From Vreelandella neptunia (lineage in GTDB: Bacteria; Pseudomonadota; Gammaproteobacteria; Pseudomonadales; Halomonadaceae), in assembly GCF_034479615.1 (NCBI RefSeq), contig NZ_CP140255.1:4402001-4466000 (forward strand): a stretch of DNA of 64,000 nt, read 5' to 3'. Below are positions 15,935 through 23,749 of this stretch, piece after piece. How positions within the stretch are numbered: the first letter of the stretch is position 1; every line of letters starts with the position of its first letter. The notes below the pieces were generated by a model. That model saw nothing but the letters and a program-made list of their open reading frames with translations, made no database searches and was not told the origin of the DNA. The position numbers were made by a program, and so were the translations under genes.

Positions 15935-16123
15935 TTTTTTCTCCAGTTGCGTCCAGGGGATCAGATTGTCCATCCGCTCCAGAAAGAGTTCGCGGCGGGT
16001 CTTTCTCTTCTTGTTCTGGTACTCGGCTTCGGAAAAGGTGATTTGATCCATGGCAGCACTGAATCCTAGTCAGTTGACGATGGCCGTATTATCGCTGATG
16101 GCAGGGACTTTTTCAGAGCTTCC
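15935..16123 (-). mobile_element. Truncated left end of an IS5-family element
   Basis: Reverse-oriented copy of the first about 190 bp of the IS5 element at 5498-6653. It has the terminal repeat (16109-16123, TTTTTCAGAGCTTCC), then the transposase start MDQITFSEAEYQNKK... through WTQLEKK. It stops exactly at the right inverted repeat of the ISPpu12-type element, and TTAG follows the outer end at 16124-16127. The rest of this copy is missing. Confidence 0.88.
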
Positions 16124-16262
16124 TTAGGTATTGGGATCGGTTTCTCCTTTACCTTTGGGCCACCTATAGGTTGTAGGCTTATAACGAAAGCTAACTCCGC
16201 CTTCTTCCATTTTTAATGGATAAGGCGATGTCTCGACCAGCAACATGATAAGAGGAAATATC

Positions 16263-16814
16263 ATGGTTAAGCACAAGATGATCTTTGCCATTGGTCTGGC
16301 TGCAAGCCTCAGTGTCCCCAGCAGCGCCATCTTCGCTCAAGGTATGAGCCAAGGCGCCCAAGGTCAGGGCAATATGATGGACGGCCAAGTCGGTATGGGT
16401 TCGGGCATGATGATGGGCAGTCAAGAAGGCATGTACCCAGGAATGATGATGGGAGGGCAAAGCGGGATGATGCCTTGTCCAATGATGGAAGGCATGGGGA
16501 GTATGTCCGGCATTGGCGGTATGCTCGACGAGCAGCAGATGAGTACCATGCGTGAGATGCGCCAAGAACACCGCGCGGCCCAGCTTGAGCGGATGGGCGA
16601 ATTGATGAACCTGCGCGACGACATGATGCAAACCATGCAGACTGAACGCCCTGAACCAGAGGAAATAAAGGCGCTGCATGCTCAAATGGCCAACCTTCAT
16701 GGCGATATGATGGCTGATAACGTGCGCATGCATAATCAGATGCAGGACTTACTGACCGATGAGCAGCGTGAACAGATGAGAGGAAGCATGCCCAGCCACC
16801 ATGGCCCGCAATAA
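16263..16814 (+). CDS. Met-rich periplasmic Spy/ZraP-like protein
   Basis: 183 residues: signal peptide (MVKHKMIFAIGLAASLSVPSSAIFA), then a segment extremely rich in Met and Gly (MGSGMMMGSQEGMYPGMMMGG) with one Cys in MMPCPMMEGMG, then an amphipathic helical region (DEQQMSTMREMRQEHRAAQLERMGELMNLRDDM ... LTDEQREQMRG). The second half resembles the LTxxQ-containing Spy/CpxP/ZraP periplasmic chaperone family; the first half looks like a Cu(I)-binding Met-rich tail. ATG 16263 follows AGAGGAAAT. With the next two genes it forms a rightward copper-related cluster. A role in binding copper or protecting periplasmic proteins is inferred. Confidence 0.75.
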   Translation: MVKHKMIFAIGLAASLSVPSSAIFAQGMSQGAQGQGNMMDGQVGMGSGMMMGSQEGMYPGMMMGGQSGMMPCPMMEGMGSMSGIGGMLDEQQMSTMREMRQEHRAAQLERMGELMNLRDDMMQTMQTERPEPEEIKALHAQMANLHGDMMADNVRMHNQMQDLLTDEQREQMRGSMPSHHGPQ

Positions 16815-16850
16815 GCCTTGGCGATTGCCTCTTTTTTTAGGAGTGATGGC

Positions 16851-16985
16851 ATGATGAACGCGGAATGTTTTGCTTTTATGGGGTCAATGGGGTGGCTAGG
16901 CTGGTTGATGCCCCTGGCCATGCTGTTATTAATTGGCTTGGCGATCGCTTCGCTGGCCAAGTACCTCTTCAGTCGTTCACGCTAA
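16851..16985 (+). CDS. 44-residue single-span membrane peptide
   Basis: ATG 16851 (AGGAG at about 16840) opens a 44-codon frame ending at TAA 16983-16985. Sequence features: a short N-terminal stretch with one Cys (NAECFAFMGSMGWLGW), a hydrophobic span (LMPLAMLLLIGLAIASLA) and a basic tail (KYLFSRSR), so the C-terminus should face the cytoplasm. It lies between the Met-rich protein and the DUF411 gene, 14 bp before the latter. Small membrane peptides of this kind are common in copper clusters, but no function is known to me. Confidence 0.6.
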   Translation: MMNAECFAFMGSMGWLGWLMPLAMLLLIGLAIASLAKYLFSRSR

Positions 16986-16998
16986 GGAGTTGAAAATA

Positions 16999-17439
16999 AT
17001 GCAACATATGAGCACCAAGCTTTTACTCTCTGGTTCCATGCTGCTTGGGGCGGTCTCCGCCCAGGCGGCGTTACCGCCAGAGGCAACATTGTATAAAAAC
17101 CCCCAGTGCGGCTGCTGTGACGCTTATGCACGCCATCTTGAAGAGCTCGGCGTAGAAGTGACGATTATTGACGATGTAGAGCTGGGTGATATTAAGCAGC
17201 AGGCAGGCGTGCCCTATGGCCTGGGTTCATGCCATACCATTGAGATGGGCGAGTATTGGATCGAAGGCCACGTTCCAATGGAAGCCGTGCAGGCGCTGTT
17301 TGAGGAACAACCCGATATTGACGGTATCGGTTTGGCGGGTATGCCCATTGGCACACCGGGTATGCCGGGGCCACAAGAAAGCCCTTACAATGTGTACACG
17401 TTTACAGGCCAGGAAGATGAGCCATTTATGACCCTTTAG
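16999..17439 (+). CDS. DUF411 periplasmic metal-binding protein (CopG-like)
   Basis: 146 residues with a signal peptide ending near AVSAQA. The DUF411 core is clear: LYKNPQCGCCDAYARHLEE contains the CxxC-type metal/thiol site, followed by GVPYGLGSCHTIEMGEYWIEGHVP with a second conserved Cys-His pair. CopG-type proteins bind a small copper cluster and accompany copper resistance genes. ATG 16999 with AAGGAG upstream is the start; an upstream frame to 16933 overlaps the preceding small gene. The C-terminus has a short Met/Pro/Gly stretch (GLAGMPIGTPGMPGPQ). Confidence 0.88.
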   Translation: MQHMSTKLLLSGSMLLGAVSAQAALPPEATLYKNPQCGCCDAYARHLEELGVEVTIIDDVELGDIKQQAGVPYGLGSCHTIEMGEYWIEGHVPMEAVQALFEEQPDIDGIGLAGMPIGTPGMPGPQESPYNVYTFTGQEDEPFMTL

Positions 17440-17790
17440 TAGGGTGATAAAAGCTCGCCTGCTGTCTGCACGCCGTTCTAACGGACTCTTGTAGTACAGC
17501 AGGCGCATTCAAGTCATACATTACTAAAACGAAAGCGCTGTATTAAACTTAGGATTTACTTTGCTAGTGCGTTACGGGTCGATTCGTTACGGTAAGCTAA
17601 AAATAAGATTGCGTCGTTTTCTTTACACCTACACATTGCCACACTAGCAAGCCTGTTAAAGCTTACTTTGCGCAAAAACCTCCTATTAATATTACGCCTT
17701 AATAAAAGGTGAGCATGTTGTATACCCGCGTTATTAAGATTGGCAGTTCGCATCCCACGTTTATTTCCCAAGCCCGCGTCCTTACTCGTT
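17440..17790. repeat. Intergenic region with a nested perfect inverted repeat (17456-17505)
   Basis: CGCCTGCTGT (17456-17465) and ACAGCAGGCG (17496-17505) are perfect 10-bp arms enclosing a second hairpin (CCGTT-CT-AACGG, 17472-17483). No T-run follows, so it may be a weak bidirectional terminator between the converging transcripts, or a mobile-element end. The rest, to 17790, is AT-richer and holds no gene I can support. Confidence 0.5.
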
Positions 17791-19161
17791 TTACGATGGC
17801 CAATGGGAATGGTGGTCATCGATAACAAAGACGTGCCCATGTGAGCCTGGGGAATGATGGTGGGAATGGCGATGAGGTTCCGGCCCCTCCCATCCCTCAT
17901 GTTCGTGCTGATGATGTTCATCGTGGTAGTGCAGGTGGGTGTGACTTTGGGCAGCGTGCTCGTGCTCAAGAGCCATCGGGTCATGTGCGTGCCAGATAAG
18001 GGCCGCGAGCCCCGTTGCCGCCAGGGCCACCGTTCCCAGCAAAGCGAACGTACCCGTCAGTCCCAGGTTCACTCCCAGCCAGCCTGCCAACGGATAGGTG
18101 ACTAGCCAACAGCTGTGTGACAACGAGAACTGGGCAGCAAACAGCGCTGGACGCTCCTCCGGCTGGCATGAACGTTTGAGCAGGCGCCCGGTGGGGGTCA
18201 TGACCAACGAGGCCCCAGCGCCCAGCAGTAACCATAGCCCGACAAGCCCCGCAAACGATGGGCCCAGCCAGCCCAGGTAGAGGCTGAGTGCCATCATAAC
18301 GCCACCCAGCAGCATGACTGGCCGCTCGGACACCCGTTCCAGCACCTTGGGCAGCAGTAAGGCTATTAGCATGGAGCCCCCGCCTGCGGCGGCAAAGGCC
18401 AGTGCGACTTCTTTCTCGCCCAAATTCAACACCGAGCGTACGAGTACCACCGTGTTGACGATCTGCATGGTCCCGGCGGCTGAAACAGCCAGGTTCAACG
18501 CCAGTAGCCCGCGCAACCGGGGCGTCTTCAGGTAAATCCGCATGCCGCGGGTAACACGACGCCAGACGCTAGGGGCTTCCTCTAGGGCAAGAGGCGCAGG
18601 CAGGGTTACCGATATAACCAGGGCGGCAGAGATAACGAACGCCAGAGCGTTGAGTACAAACAGGACATCAAACCCCATCACCATCAGCAGTGCCGCCGCC
18701 ACCATCGGGCTAAGAAGGTTCTCTAAATCATAGGCGAGACGCGACAGGGATAATGCACGTGTGTACTTCTCCTCGTCTTCGAGAATGTCAGGTATCGTCG
18801 CCTGGAAAACGGGCGTAAAGCCAGCTGAACAAGCATTGAGTAGAAAGATCAGCACATAGATCTGCCACACTTCGGTAACAAAAGGCAGTGCACAAACCAC
18901 GGCTGCACGCATCAAGTCCAGACTAACCAGCAAGGTGCGCCGAGGCAGGCGTGATGCATAAGCGCCGACCAGAGGGGCAATGCCCACGTAAGCGACCATC
19001 TTGATCGCCAGCGCCGTGCCTAGCACAACACCTGCCTGACCTTCAGCAAGATCGTGAGCCAGTAACGCCAGCGCAACCGTGGTCAGGCCAGTGCCGATCA
19101 GTGCAATGACCTGAGCTAAAAAGAGATGGCGGTAGATGCGGTGGGCGAGTACATCGAGCAT
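17791..19161 (-). CDS. nreB: NreB-type MFS metal exporter with His-rich C-terminal tail
   Basis: 456-residue major-facilitator protein with about 12 membrane segments. It begins MLDVLAHRIYRHLFLAQVIALIGTGLT, and the loop 2-3 region (GAYASRLPRRTLLVSLD) is typical of MFS. The last about 60 residues are a cytoplasmic tail packed with His (HTHLHYHDEHHQHEHEG, HRHSHHHSPGSHGH). This combination is the hallmark of NreB, a nickel exporter of Achromobacter; the tail probably binds Ni or Co. It is followed upstream on the same strand by an RcnR-type repressor gene 34 bp away, its expected regulator. Substrate is inferred from family and context. Confidence 0.85.
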   Translation of the reverse strand: MLDVLAHRIYRHLFLAQVIALIGTGLTTVALALLAHDLAEGQAGVVLGTALAIKMVAYVGIAPLVGAYASRLPRRTLLVSLDLMRAAVVCALPFVTEVWQIYVLIFLLNACSAGFTPVFQATIPDILEDEEKYTRALSLSRLAYDLENLLSPMVAAALLMVMGFDVLFVLNALAFVISAALVISVTLPAPLALEEAPSVWRRVTRGMRIYLKTPRLRGLLALNLAVSAAGTMQIVNTVVLVRSVLNLGEKEVALAFAAAGGGSMLIALLLPKVLERVSERPVMLLGGVMMALSLYLGWLGPSFAGLVGLWLLLGAGASLVMTPTGRLLKRSCQPEERPALFAAQFSLSHSCWLVTYPLAGWLGVNLGLTGTFALLGTVALAATGLAALIWHAHDPMALEHEHAAQSHTHLHYHDEHHQHEHEGWEGPEPHRHSHHHSPGSHGHVFVIDDHHSHWPS

Positions 19162-19195
19162 AGAACTTCCTCAAATGAGGGGAGCCTAAAAGTAC

Positions 19196-19471
19196 TTACA
19201 GGTAGCGTGCAATCGTCTTGAACTCTTCAGCCCGTGCCCGTTGCGTTTGATTCTGAGTACCCAGGGCTTCGTCTAGGCAGTGGTCGATGTGATCCAGCAC
19301 TAAGGTGCGTTTAGCTTGCTGAATGGCTTTTTCTACCGCATGGAGTTGTTGAGCGATGTCCAGACAGTGGCGTCCATCCTCTACCATCTGGGTCACACTC
19401 GAAAGGTGCCCCCGAGCGCGGTTCAGGCGCTTGACGATATCGGGATGTGACTGGTGAGTATGCATTGTCAT
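19196..19471 (-). CDS. RcnR/FrmR-family (CsoR superfamily) metal-sensing repressor
   Basis: 91-residue helical repressor. Family landmarks seen: HPDIVKRLNRARGHLSSVTQMVEDGRHC with the conserved Cys, IAQQLHAVEKAIQQAKRTLVLDHIDHCLDEAL. His3-like residues in the N-terminal MHTHQSHP and the Cys at position about 37 match the Ni/Co-binding set of RcnR. ATG 19471 is chosen; an open frame reaches to 19552 but would cover the operator. It likely represses both the NreB gene downstream and the divergent nickel genes through the GC-rich site at 19493-19515. Confidence 0.85.
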   Translation of the reverse strand: MTMHTHQSHPDIVKRLNRARGHLSSVTQMVEDGRHCLDIAQQLHAVEKAIQQAKRTLVLDHIDHCLDEALGTQNQTQRARAEEFKTIARYL

Positions 19472-19492
19472 TTTCTTTTCCCTTATTATATT

Positions 19493-19515
19493 CCTATCCC
19501 CCCGGAGGGGATGGT
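19493..19515. promoter_or_regulatory. RcnR/CsoR-type operator
   Basis: A C-tract followed by a G-tract (TATCCCCCC then GGAGGGGATGG), flanked by TA-rich bases, in the divergent interval between the repressor and the His-rich protein gene. G-tract inverted repeats with TA flanks are the known targets of RcnR-like repressors. Confidence 0.55.
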
Positions 19516-19604
19516 AATCTATCGCCGTTATTCTGCCAACGCTATGGTTCAAGGCAGACGGTTATCTATTTTTATGATTTTTACTTTTATCCTGGTTGCT
19601 CTAC

Positions 19605-19973
19605 ATGCTCAATCGGCTGCGCCACCGCCTTGGCTATCTGACCTTTCTGTTGCTGTTCCTGCCTAGCCTGGTAATCACCAGTGTGGGTGAGGCGCGTGCG
19701 CATGGGGCGGCGAGCATGGTTAGCGTTGAGTTGTCTCTCCATGAGAATGTGCAGAAGGGCCATGGGCATACCCATGGCCACGAGCACGAAGATAGTCGCC
19801 ACCTCCATAATGAGAGTGGCAGTCACTTTCACGAAAAAGCGGATCGGCCTGGGACGGGCATTGCCGTCGAGCCGAACTTCCGCGACGCCCTGCGGCTAGG
19901 CGAACGCAGCGGCCTACCGCTGCGTCGTGTCTACCGCTTGGAGCGTCCTCCACGGCCGGTCATCGCTGGATGA
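19605..19973 (+). CDS. His-rich secreted protein of the nickel module
   Basis: 122 residues. Basic N-terminus and long hydrophobic segment (LGYLTFLLLFLPSLVITS) form a signal peptide or anchor, with a likely cut after VGEARA. The mature part carries a His cluster (GHGHTHGHEHEDSRHLHNES) and then a basic segment (RLGERSGLPLRRVYRLERPPRP). No family is recognised. It starts the rightward transcript with the HupE-like and anchor genes, opposite the NreB/RcnR pair, so periplasmic binding of Ni or another transition metal is inferred. The start is uncertain: ATG 19605 has no good ribosome site and TTG 19596 is in frame. Confidence 0.6.
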   Translation: MLNRLRHRLGYLTFLLLFLPSLVITSVGEARAHGAASMVSVELSLHENVQKGHGHTHGHEHEDSRHLHNESGSHFHEKADRPGTGIAVEPNFRDALRLGERSGLPLRRVYRLERPPRPVIAG

Positions 19974-20026
19974 CTGGGGCCGTCCACTGGACGGCCAACA
20001 CTTAATGACAAACCCGTGGAGGTTTT

Positions 20027-20761
20027 ATGTTTCCATCCCAACTAGGGGGTGCGTTCGGCTTGCCTGTTTTGGCCCGACGCCACGCGCTGACCCTTTTCAC
20101 ACTGCTGGTGATGCTCCTGGGAGCCAGTGGTGAAGCCCTTGCCCACGCCGTTGCTGAAGGCGACAAAGGGTACATCCAAGAGATCTATGGCGTTCACCTG
20201 ATCTCTTTCGTCTATCTCGGTGCCAAGCACATGGTGACGGGGTATGACCACATCCTGTTTTTGCTAGGGGTGATCTTTTTCCTCTATCGAATGCAGCATA
20301 TCGCCATCTACGTCAGCCTCTTCGCCATCGGTCACTCTACGACCATGCTGCTAGGGGTGTACTTTAATATCGGCATCAATAGCTACCTTATCGATGCCAT
20401 CATCGGTCTCTCCGTTGTCTACAAGGCGCTCGATAACATCGGGGCGTATCAGCGCTGGTTCGGCTTTCAGCCCAACACCAAGGTCGCCACACTGGTGTTC
20501 GGTCTGTTTCACGGCTTTGGCCTGTCGAGCAAGATCATTGAGTACGATATCGCTTCTGATGGATTAGTCCCCAATCTCCTGGCGTTCAACGTCGGGGTAG
20601 AAATCGGCCAGCTACTAGCCCTGAGTGCCATCCTTATCGTGATGGGTTTCTGGCGACGCACCAATGGCTTCTTACGCCACGCCTACACCGCTAACGTCGC
20701 CATGATGTGCGCTGGCTTTATGCTGGTTGGTTATCAGCTCACCGGCTATTTCATTGCCTAA
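20027..20761 (+). CDS. HupE/UreJ-like membrane protein (putative nickel permease)
   Basis: 244 residues with a cleavable-looking N-terminal hydrophobic segment (LTLFTLLVMLLGASGEALAHA) and about six further membrane spans. The HupE/UreJ family metal motif is present as AKHMVTGYDHILFLLGV, with another His-rich helix at GLFHGFGLSSKIIEYD. ATG 20027 follows GGAGG. Family members import or export Ni or Co for hydrogenase and urease; here the neighbours are metal-resistance genes, so efflux or supply to the urease at 50743-56295 are both possible. It is followed 15 bp later by an anchor protein with which it commonly pairs. Confidence 0.85.
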   Translation: MFPSQLGGAFGLPVLARRHALTLFTLLVMLLGASGEALAHAVAEGDKGYIQEIYGVHLISFVYLGAKHMVTGYDHILFLLGVIFFLYRMQHIAIYVSLFAIGHSTTMLLGVYFNIGINSYLIDAIIGLSVVYKALDNIGAYQRWFGFQPNTKVATLVFGLFHGFGLSSKIIEYDIASDGLVPNLLAFNVGVEIGQLLALSAILIVMGFWRRTNGFLRHAYTANVAMMCAGFMLVGYQLTGYFIA

Positions 20762-20776
20762 TTGAGGGAGTCCCTA

Positions 20777-21592
20777 ATGTATAACACTGATCTTCCAACC
20801 CGTGCCGAACTACCGTCAACGGGTAAGTTACTTCGCTCTACGCTGATGGCCGCCGTTATTGCTGTCGCTTTGCTGATCACCGTCGTGTTACCTGCCGAGT
20901 ATGCCATTGACCCCACCGGTGCTGGGCGCTTGTTGGGGCTGACTGAGATGGGCGAAATCAAGACCCAGTTGGCTGAGGAAGCCGAACTCGACCAAGCCAA
21001 CGATCAAGCCATGGCCCAACAGGCGTCTCAACCCTCGGCATCTCAAGGAATCGTCAGTGATCGCCAGTCTGCGCCGGTAAACGATGCTGATGCTCAGACT
21101 GCGACGTCCGAGGCAGAGATAGCTCCCCAAACAGCCAATTCAGCCTCAGCGAGTGATCCCGTAGCACCTTCACTCGAAGATTCTGACAGGGTGATGACCG
21201 ATGCCAGCATGGCACTGGCGGAGGCATTAGCGACGGAGGAAGCTGCTTCACAGACGGCGCAAGCGGAAGAAGCGTCCCCGTGGAGCGATGAGGTGAGCTT
21301 TACCCTGACGCCAGGAGAAGGCACGGAGTACAAACTCACCATGCAAGAAGGGGCGGTTGCTACCTTTGCCTGGGTATCCGAAGGTGGCCCTGTCAACTTT
21401 GACACACACGGTGATGGCAATGGGAACTCCATTAGCTACGAAAAAGGCCGTGGCGTGCCCGAAGATGAAGGTGAGCTAGAAGCCGCTTTCACTGGCAACC
21501 ATGGCTGGTTCTTCCGTAACCGCAATGACAACGATGTGATCATTGTCTTGCGTGTGGGTGGCGAATACGGGGAGTTAGTTAAGGCCCTTTAA
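20777..21592 (+). CDS. Single-span membrane-anchored periplasmic protein
   Basis: 271 residues. A short cytoplasmic N-terminus, one membrane helix (LMAAVIAVALLITVVLPAEYAI), a long low-complexity acidic Ala/Gln/Ser-rich linker (residues about 70-165), then a compact C-terminal domain (VSFTLTPGEGTEYKLTMQEGAVATFAW ... NHGWFFRNRNDNDVIIVLRVGGEY). The C-terminal pattern recurs in proteins encoded next to HupE-like genes and resembles a beta-sandwich. ATG 20777 with GAGGGAG upstream. Function unknown; position suggests a partner of the preceding permease. A terminator follows at 21600. Confidence 0.75.
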   Translation: MYNTDLPTRAELPSTGKLLRSTLMAAVIAVALLITVVLPAEYAIDPTGAGRLLGLTEMGEIKTQLAEEAELDQANDQAMAQQASQPSASQGIVSDRQSAPVNDADAQTATSEAEIAPQTANSASASDPVAPSLEDSDRVMTDASMALAEALATEEAASQTAQAEEASPWSDEVSFTLTPGEGTEYKLTMQEGAVATFAWVSEGGPVNFDTHGDGNGNSISYEKGRGVPEDEGELEAAFTGNHGWFFRNRNDNDVIIVLRVGGEYGELVKAL

Positions 21593-21599
21593 CGGATTA

Positions 21600-21634
21600 G
21601 CCTCTAGCGCTCTCTTGAGTGCTAGAGGTTTTCT
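21600..21634 (+). terminator. Terminator of the nickel module
   Basis: CCTCTAGCGCT and AGTGCTAGAGG arms around CTCTTG, followed by TTTTC. It lies directly after the stop codon at 21592. Confidence 0.8.
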
Positions 21635-21841
21635 TCGAACCAGTGTCATTAAGTATTTATAGCTGTATTGGTTTATTGATATACCACTTGATATAAAAAT
21701 CATCTTCAAGCGCATGAGATGATGCAATAGCTCAGTTAGCAAAACCATTTAGGCGTATATGCGAAATATCTAAAAGACCGCTTCTGGCCGTTAGTTGCCC
21801 CCTGCTTTTCTCTAAATACCTGACATGCACGAAGCTGGTAA

Positions 21842-21871
21842 GGTAAGCATATTGGCTATTTACTGCTTACC
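21842..21871 (+). promoter_or_regulatory. Inverted repeat immediately upstream of the methyltransferase-HNH gene
   Basis: GGTAAGCA (21842-21849) and TGCTTACC (21864-21871) are perfect 8-bp arms 14 bp apart. They end one base before the AAGGA ribosome site of the gene starting at 21883. It could be an operator for autoregulation or a hairpin affecting ribosome access. Confidence 0.45.
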
Positions 21872-21882
21872 AAGGATTCAGC

Positions 21883-23595
21883 ATGGCTTCATCTTTCAAG
21901 GCTAGCCCTGCCAGTCGTTTTTACGACGATCACGCTCAACGATTGTTTGAGCAGTATCAATCGATAAGTTTCGACCTTATCCATGGTGAATGGTTGCACC
22001 ATCTATCTAGTCAACCTGGCTTAGCGCTAGACGTTGGTGCGGGCAGTGGTCGCGATGCGGAAGCTCTAGCCAAGCGTGGCTGGCAGGTTATAGCTGTGGA
22101 ACCTGCCGACCGTTTGAGAGGGCTAGGGCAGGCGCATACGGTTGGTGATGATATCTCATGGCTAAACGACACTCTGCCTTCATTGAACCTCGTGCGTCAC
22201 CTATCGCAACGATTTCAATTGATATTGGTATCTGCTGTCTGGATGCATCTTGATCATGACGAGCAACAGCGAGCTTTGCGGGTTCTTTCGTCACTGCTAG
22301 CCCCCGGTGGAATTCTTGTTATTACCTGCCGTGAAGGCCCAAGTTGTGATGAACGCCAATTCCAAGCAGTGAACCTGTCAGCATTAGAGCATTGGGCACA
22401 AAACTTAGCGCTTCTGCCGATACAAACAAGCCACAATGACGATCAACTCGGCCGGGATCGTATCGCTTGGCATTTACGTGTCTTCAAATTACCGGACGAT
22501 GGCTCAGGTGCATTACCCACATTACGACACATCATCGTCAATGATGATAAAGCATCGTCTTACAAGCTGGGGTTATTACGTACTTTGACGCGCTTAGCCG
22601 ACAGCGCGCCTGGTATCGTGATCTCTCGTACGGAAGAGTGGGTAACAGTACCATTGGGTGCGGTAGGACTTTTTTGGCTAAAGCTATACCGCCCGTTGGT
22701 AATAGACCACCAATTGCGCCAAGCACCCGGTAACAGAGGCTATGGCTTTGCTAAAGACGACTTTTATCGCCTAAAGCTGGTTTCTCCACATGACTTACGT
22801 ATCGGGTCCCCTTTTTACGACCCTCGAGTCGCGGCCACGGTGATGCGCGCAATTCGAGATGCTTGTCTGACCATCCTTAAGATGCCCACACACTTCACTA
22901 CGTGGCCAGGAAGCCAGCGCCCTATCTTCGACGGAAATAGCCAGAGCCTTCGTATCCGTGAGCAAGCGATTCGCCTCGATAGCGACACACTAGCCTCATT
23001 CGGGACGTATAGCATTCCGACTCAGCTGTGGGATTCTATGAGCCGCTACGCTTGTTGGCTAGAACCGGCAATAGTTCATGAGTGGGTTCAGCTAATGCAG
23101 CGCTACGACGCAAATTATGATATTGGCAAACTACATCAAGCCTTACAGTGGCAGGAAAGCCGACGTGATACACAACAGGTACGTTTGCTAATGAATCAAC
23201 GCCTGAAAGATCCTACACCGTTACCCTGCGTTTGGTCCCAGAATGATTTACACCATTGGGCCTATGCAGTAGATCACTGCTTCCCTTGGTCGCGTTGGAA
23301 CAATAACGATCTGTGGAATCTATTACCAACCACCGAAAAAGTTAATCAAGCAAAGTCCGATCGCTTACCTTCAGCTAGCGTTATGCAGAATGCCAGACAA
23401 GATATTTTACAATGGTGGCGCTACCTGGATGATGACAGGTCTATACGGCAGCAATTTCGTGACGAGGCTGCCGTTGCGCTTCCTCTTGCCAACTCAAAGG
23501 CTTCACTCGATATGTTGTTTGATAGCGTCTTACTTCAACGCCAACGATTGAAGGCCAACCAGCAATTAGCGGAGTGGATGGGTATTGCCCAATAA
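21883..23595 (+). CDS. SAM methyltransferase fused to an HNH nuclease (candidate defence protein)
   Basis: 570 residues with three parts. Residues about 10-200 form a class I Rossmann methyltransferase: motif I DVGAGSGRD (50-58), an acidic residue in VIAVEPADR, and the LILVSAVWMHLDHDEQQRAL and PGGILVITCREG segments of small-molecule or protein methylases. No DNA-methylase NPPY-type motif is seen. Residues about 205-440 are unassigned; they start with IIVNDDKASSYKLGLLRTL, a pattern I associate with HNH-containing proteins. Residues 462-496 (AVDHCFPWSRWNNND, then WNLLPTTEKVNQAKSD) form a beta-beta-alpha metal HNH motif with H465, N479 and N488. It is a single gene between the metal island and the tRNA att site. 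Its role is unknown; defence is an inference from domains and position. Confidence 0.7.
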   Translation: MASSFKASPASRFYDDHAQRLFEQYQSISFDLIHGEWLHHLSSQPGLALDVGAGSGRDAEALAKRGWQVIAVEPADRLRGLGQAHTVGDDISWLNDTLPSLNLVRHLSQRFQLILVSAVWMHLDHDEQQRALRVLSSLLAPGGILVITCREGPSCDERQFQAVNLSALEHWAQNLALLPIQTSHNDDQLGRDRIAWHLRVFKLPDDGSGALPTLRHIIVNDDKASSYKLGLLRTLTRLADSAPGIVISRTEEWVTVPLGAVGLFWLKLYRPLVIDHQLRQAPGNRGYGFAKDDFYRLKLVSPHDLRIGSPFYDPRVAATVMRAIRDACLTILKMPTHFTTWPGSQRPIFDGNSQSLRIREQAIRLDSDTLASFGTYSIPTQLWDSMSRYACWLEPAIVHEWVQLMQRYDANYDIGKLHQALQWQESRRDTQQVRLLMNQRLKDPTPLPCVWSQNDLHHWAYAVDHCFPWSRWNNNDLWNLLPTTEKVNQAKSDRLPSASVMQNARQDILQWWRYLDDDRSIRQQFRDEAAVALPLANSKASLDMLFDSVLLQRQRLKANQQLAEWMGIAQ

Positions 23596-23599
23596 CGAC

Positions 23600-23703
23600 G
23601 TGCCCAACATGGTGCCCTGAAAAAGCCGATAGTCATTGAAGAGGAGTAAGCCAAAGCGTAAGAATTGGGCAAAGGGGGCACGAGATGGGCACCATTTGGG
23701 CAC
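23600..23703. repeat. Cluster of GGGCAC/GTGCCC repeats next to attL
   Basis: GGGCAC at 23676, 23687 and 23698, exactly 11 bp apart, plus GGGCAA at 23667 and reverse copies GTGCCC at 23600 and 23612. Helically phased short repeats beside a tRNA attachment site resemble the arm-type binding sites of a tyrosine integrase. They lie outside the satellite, so they would belong to the island on the left. Confidence 0.45.
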
Positions 23704-23749
23704 ACGCAAAAAATAAGGGCCTACGTATTAACGTAAGCCCTTGAAATTA

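Noticed and set aside
16191..16733. His-rich minus-strand frame opposite the Met-rich protein
   Set aside because: Complement of ATG-rich codons gives CAT (His) runs; the plus-strand gene has signal peptide and ribosome site.
21883..23595. Classical restriction-modification enzyme (DNA methylase plus nuclease)
   Set aside because: No NPPY/DPPY or PCQ-type DNA-methylase motif is visible; the Rossmann part looks like a small-molecule or protein methylase.
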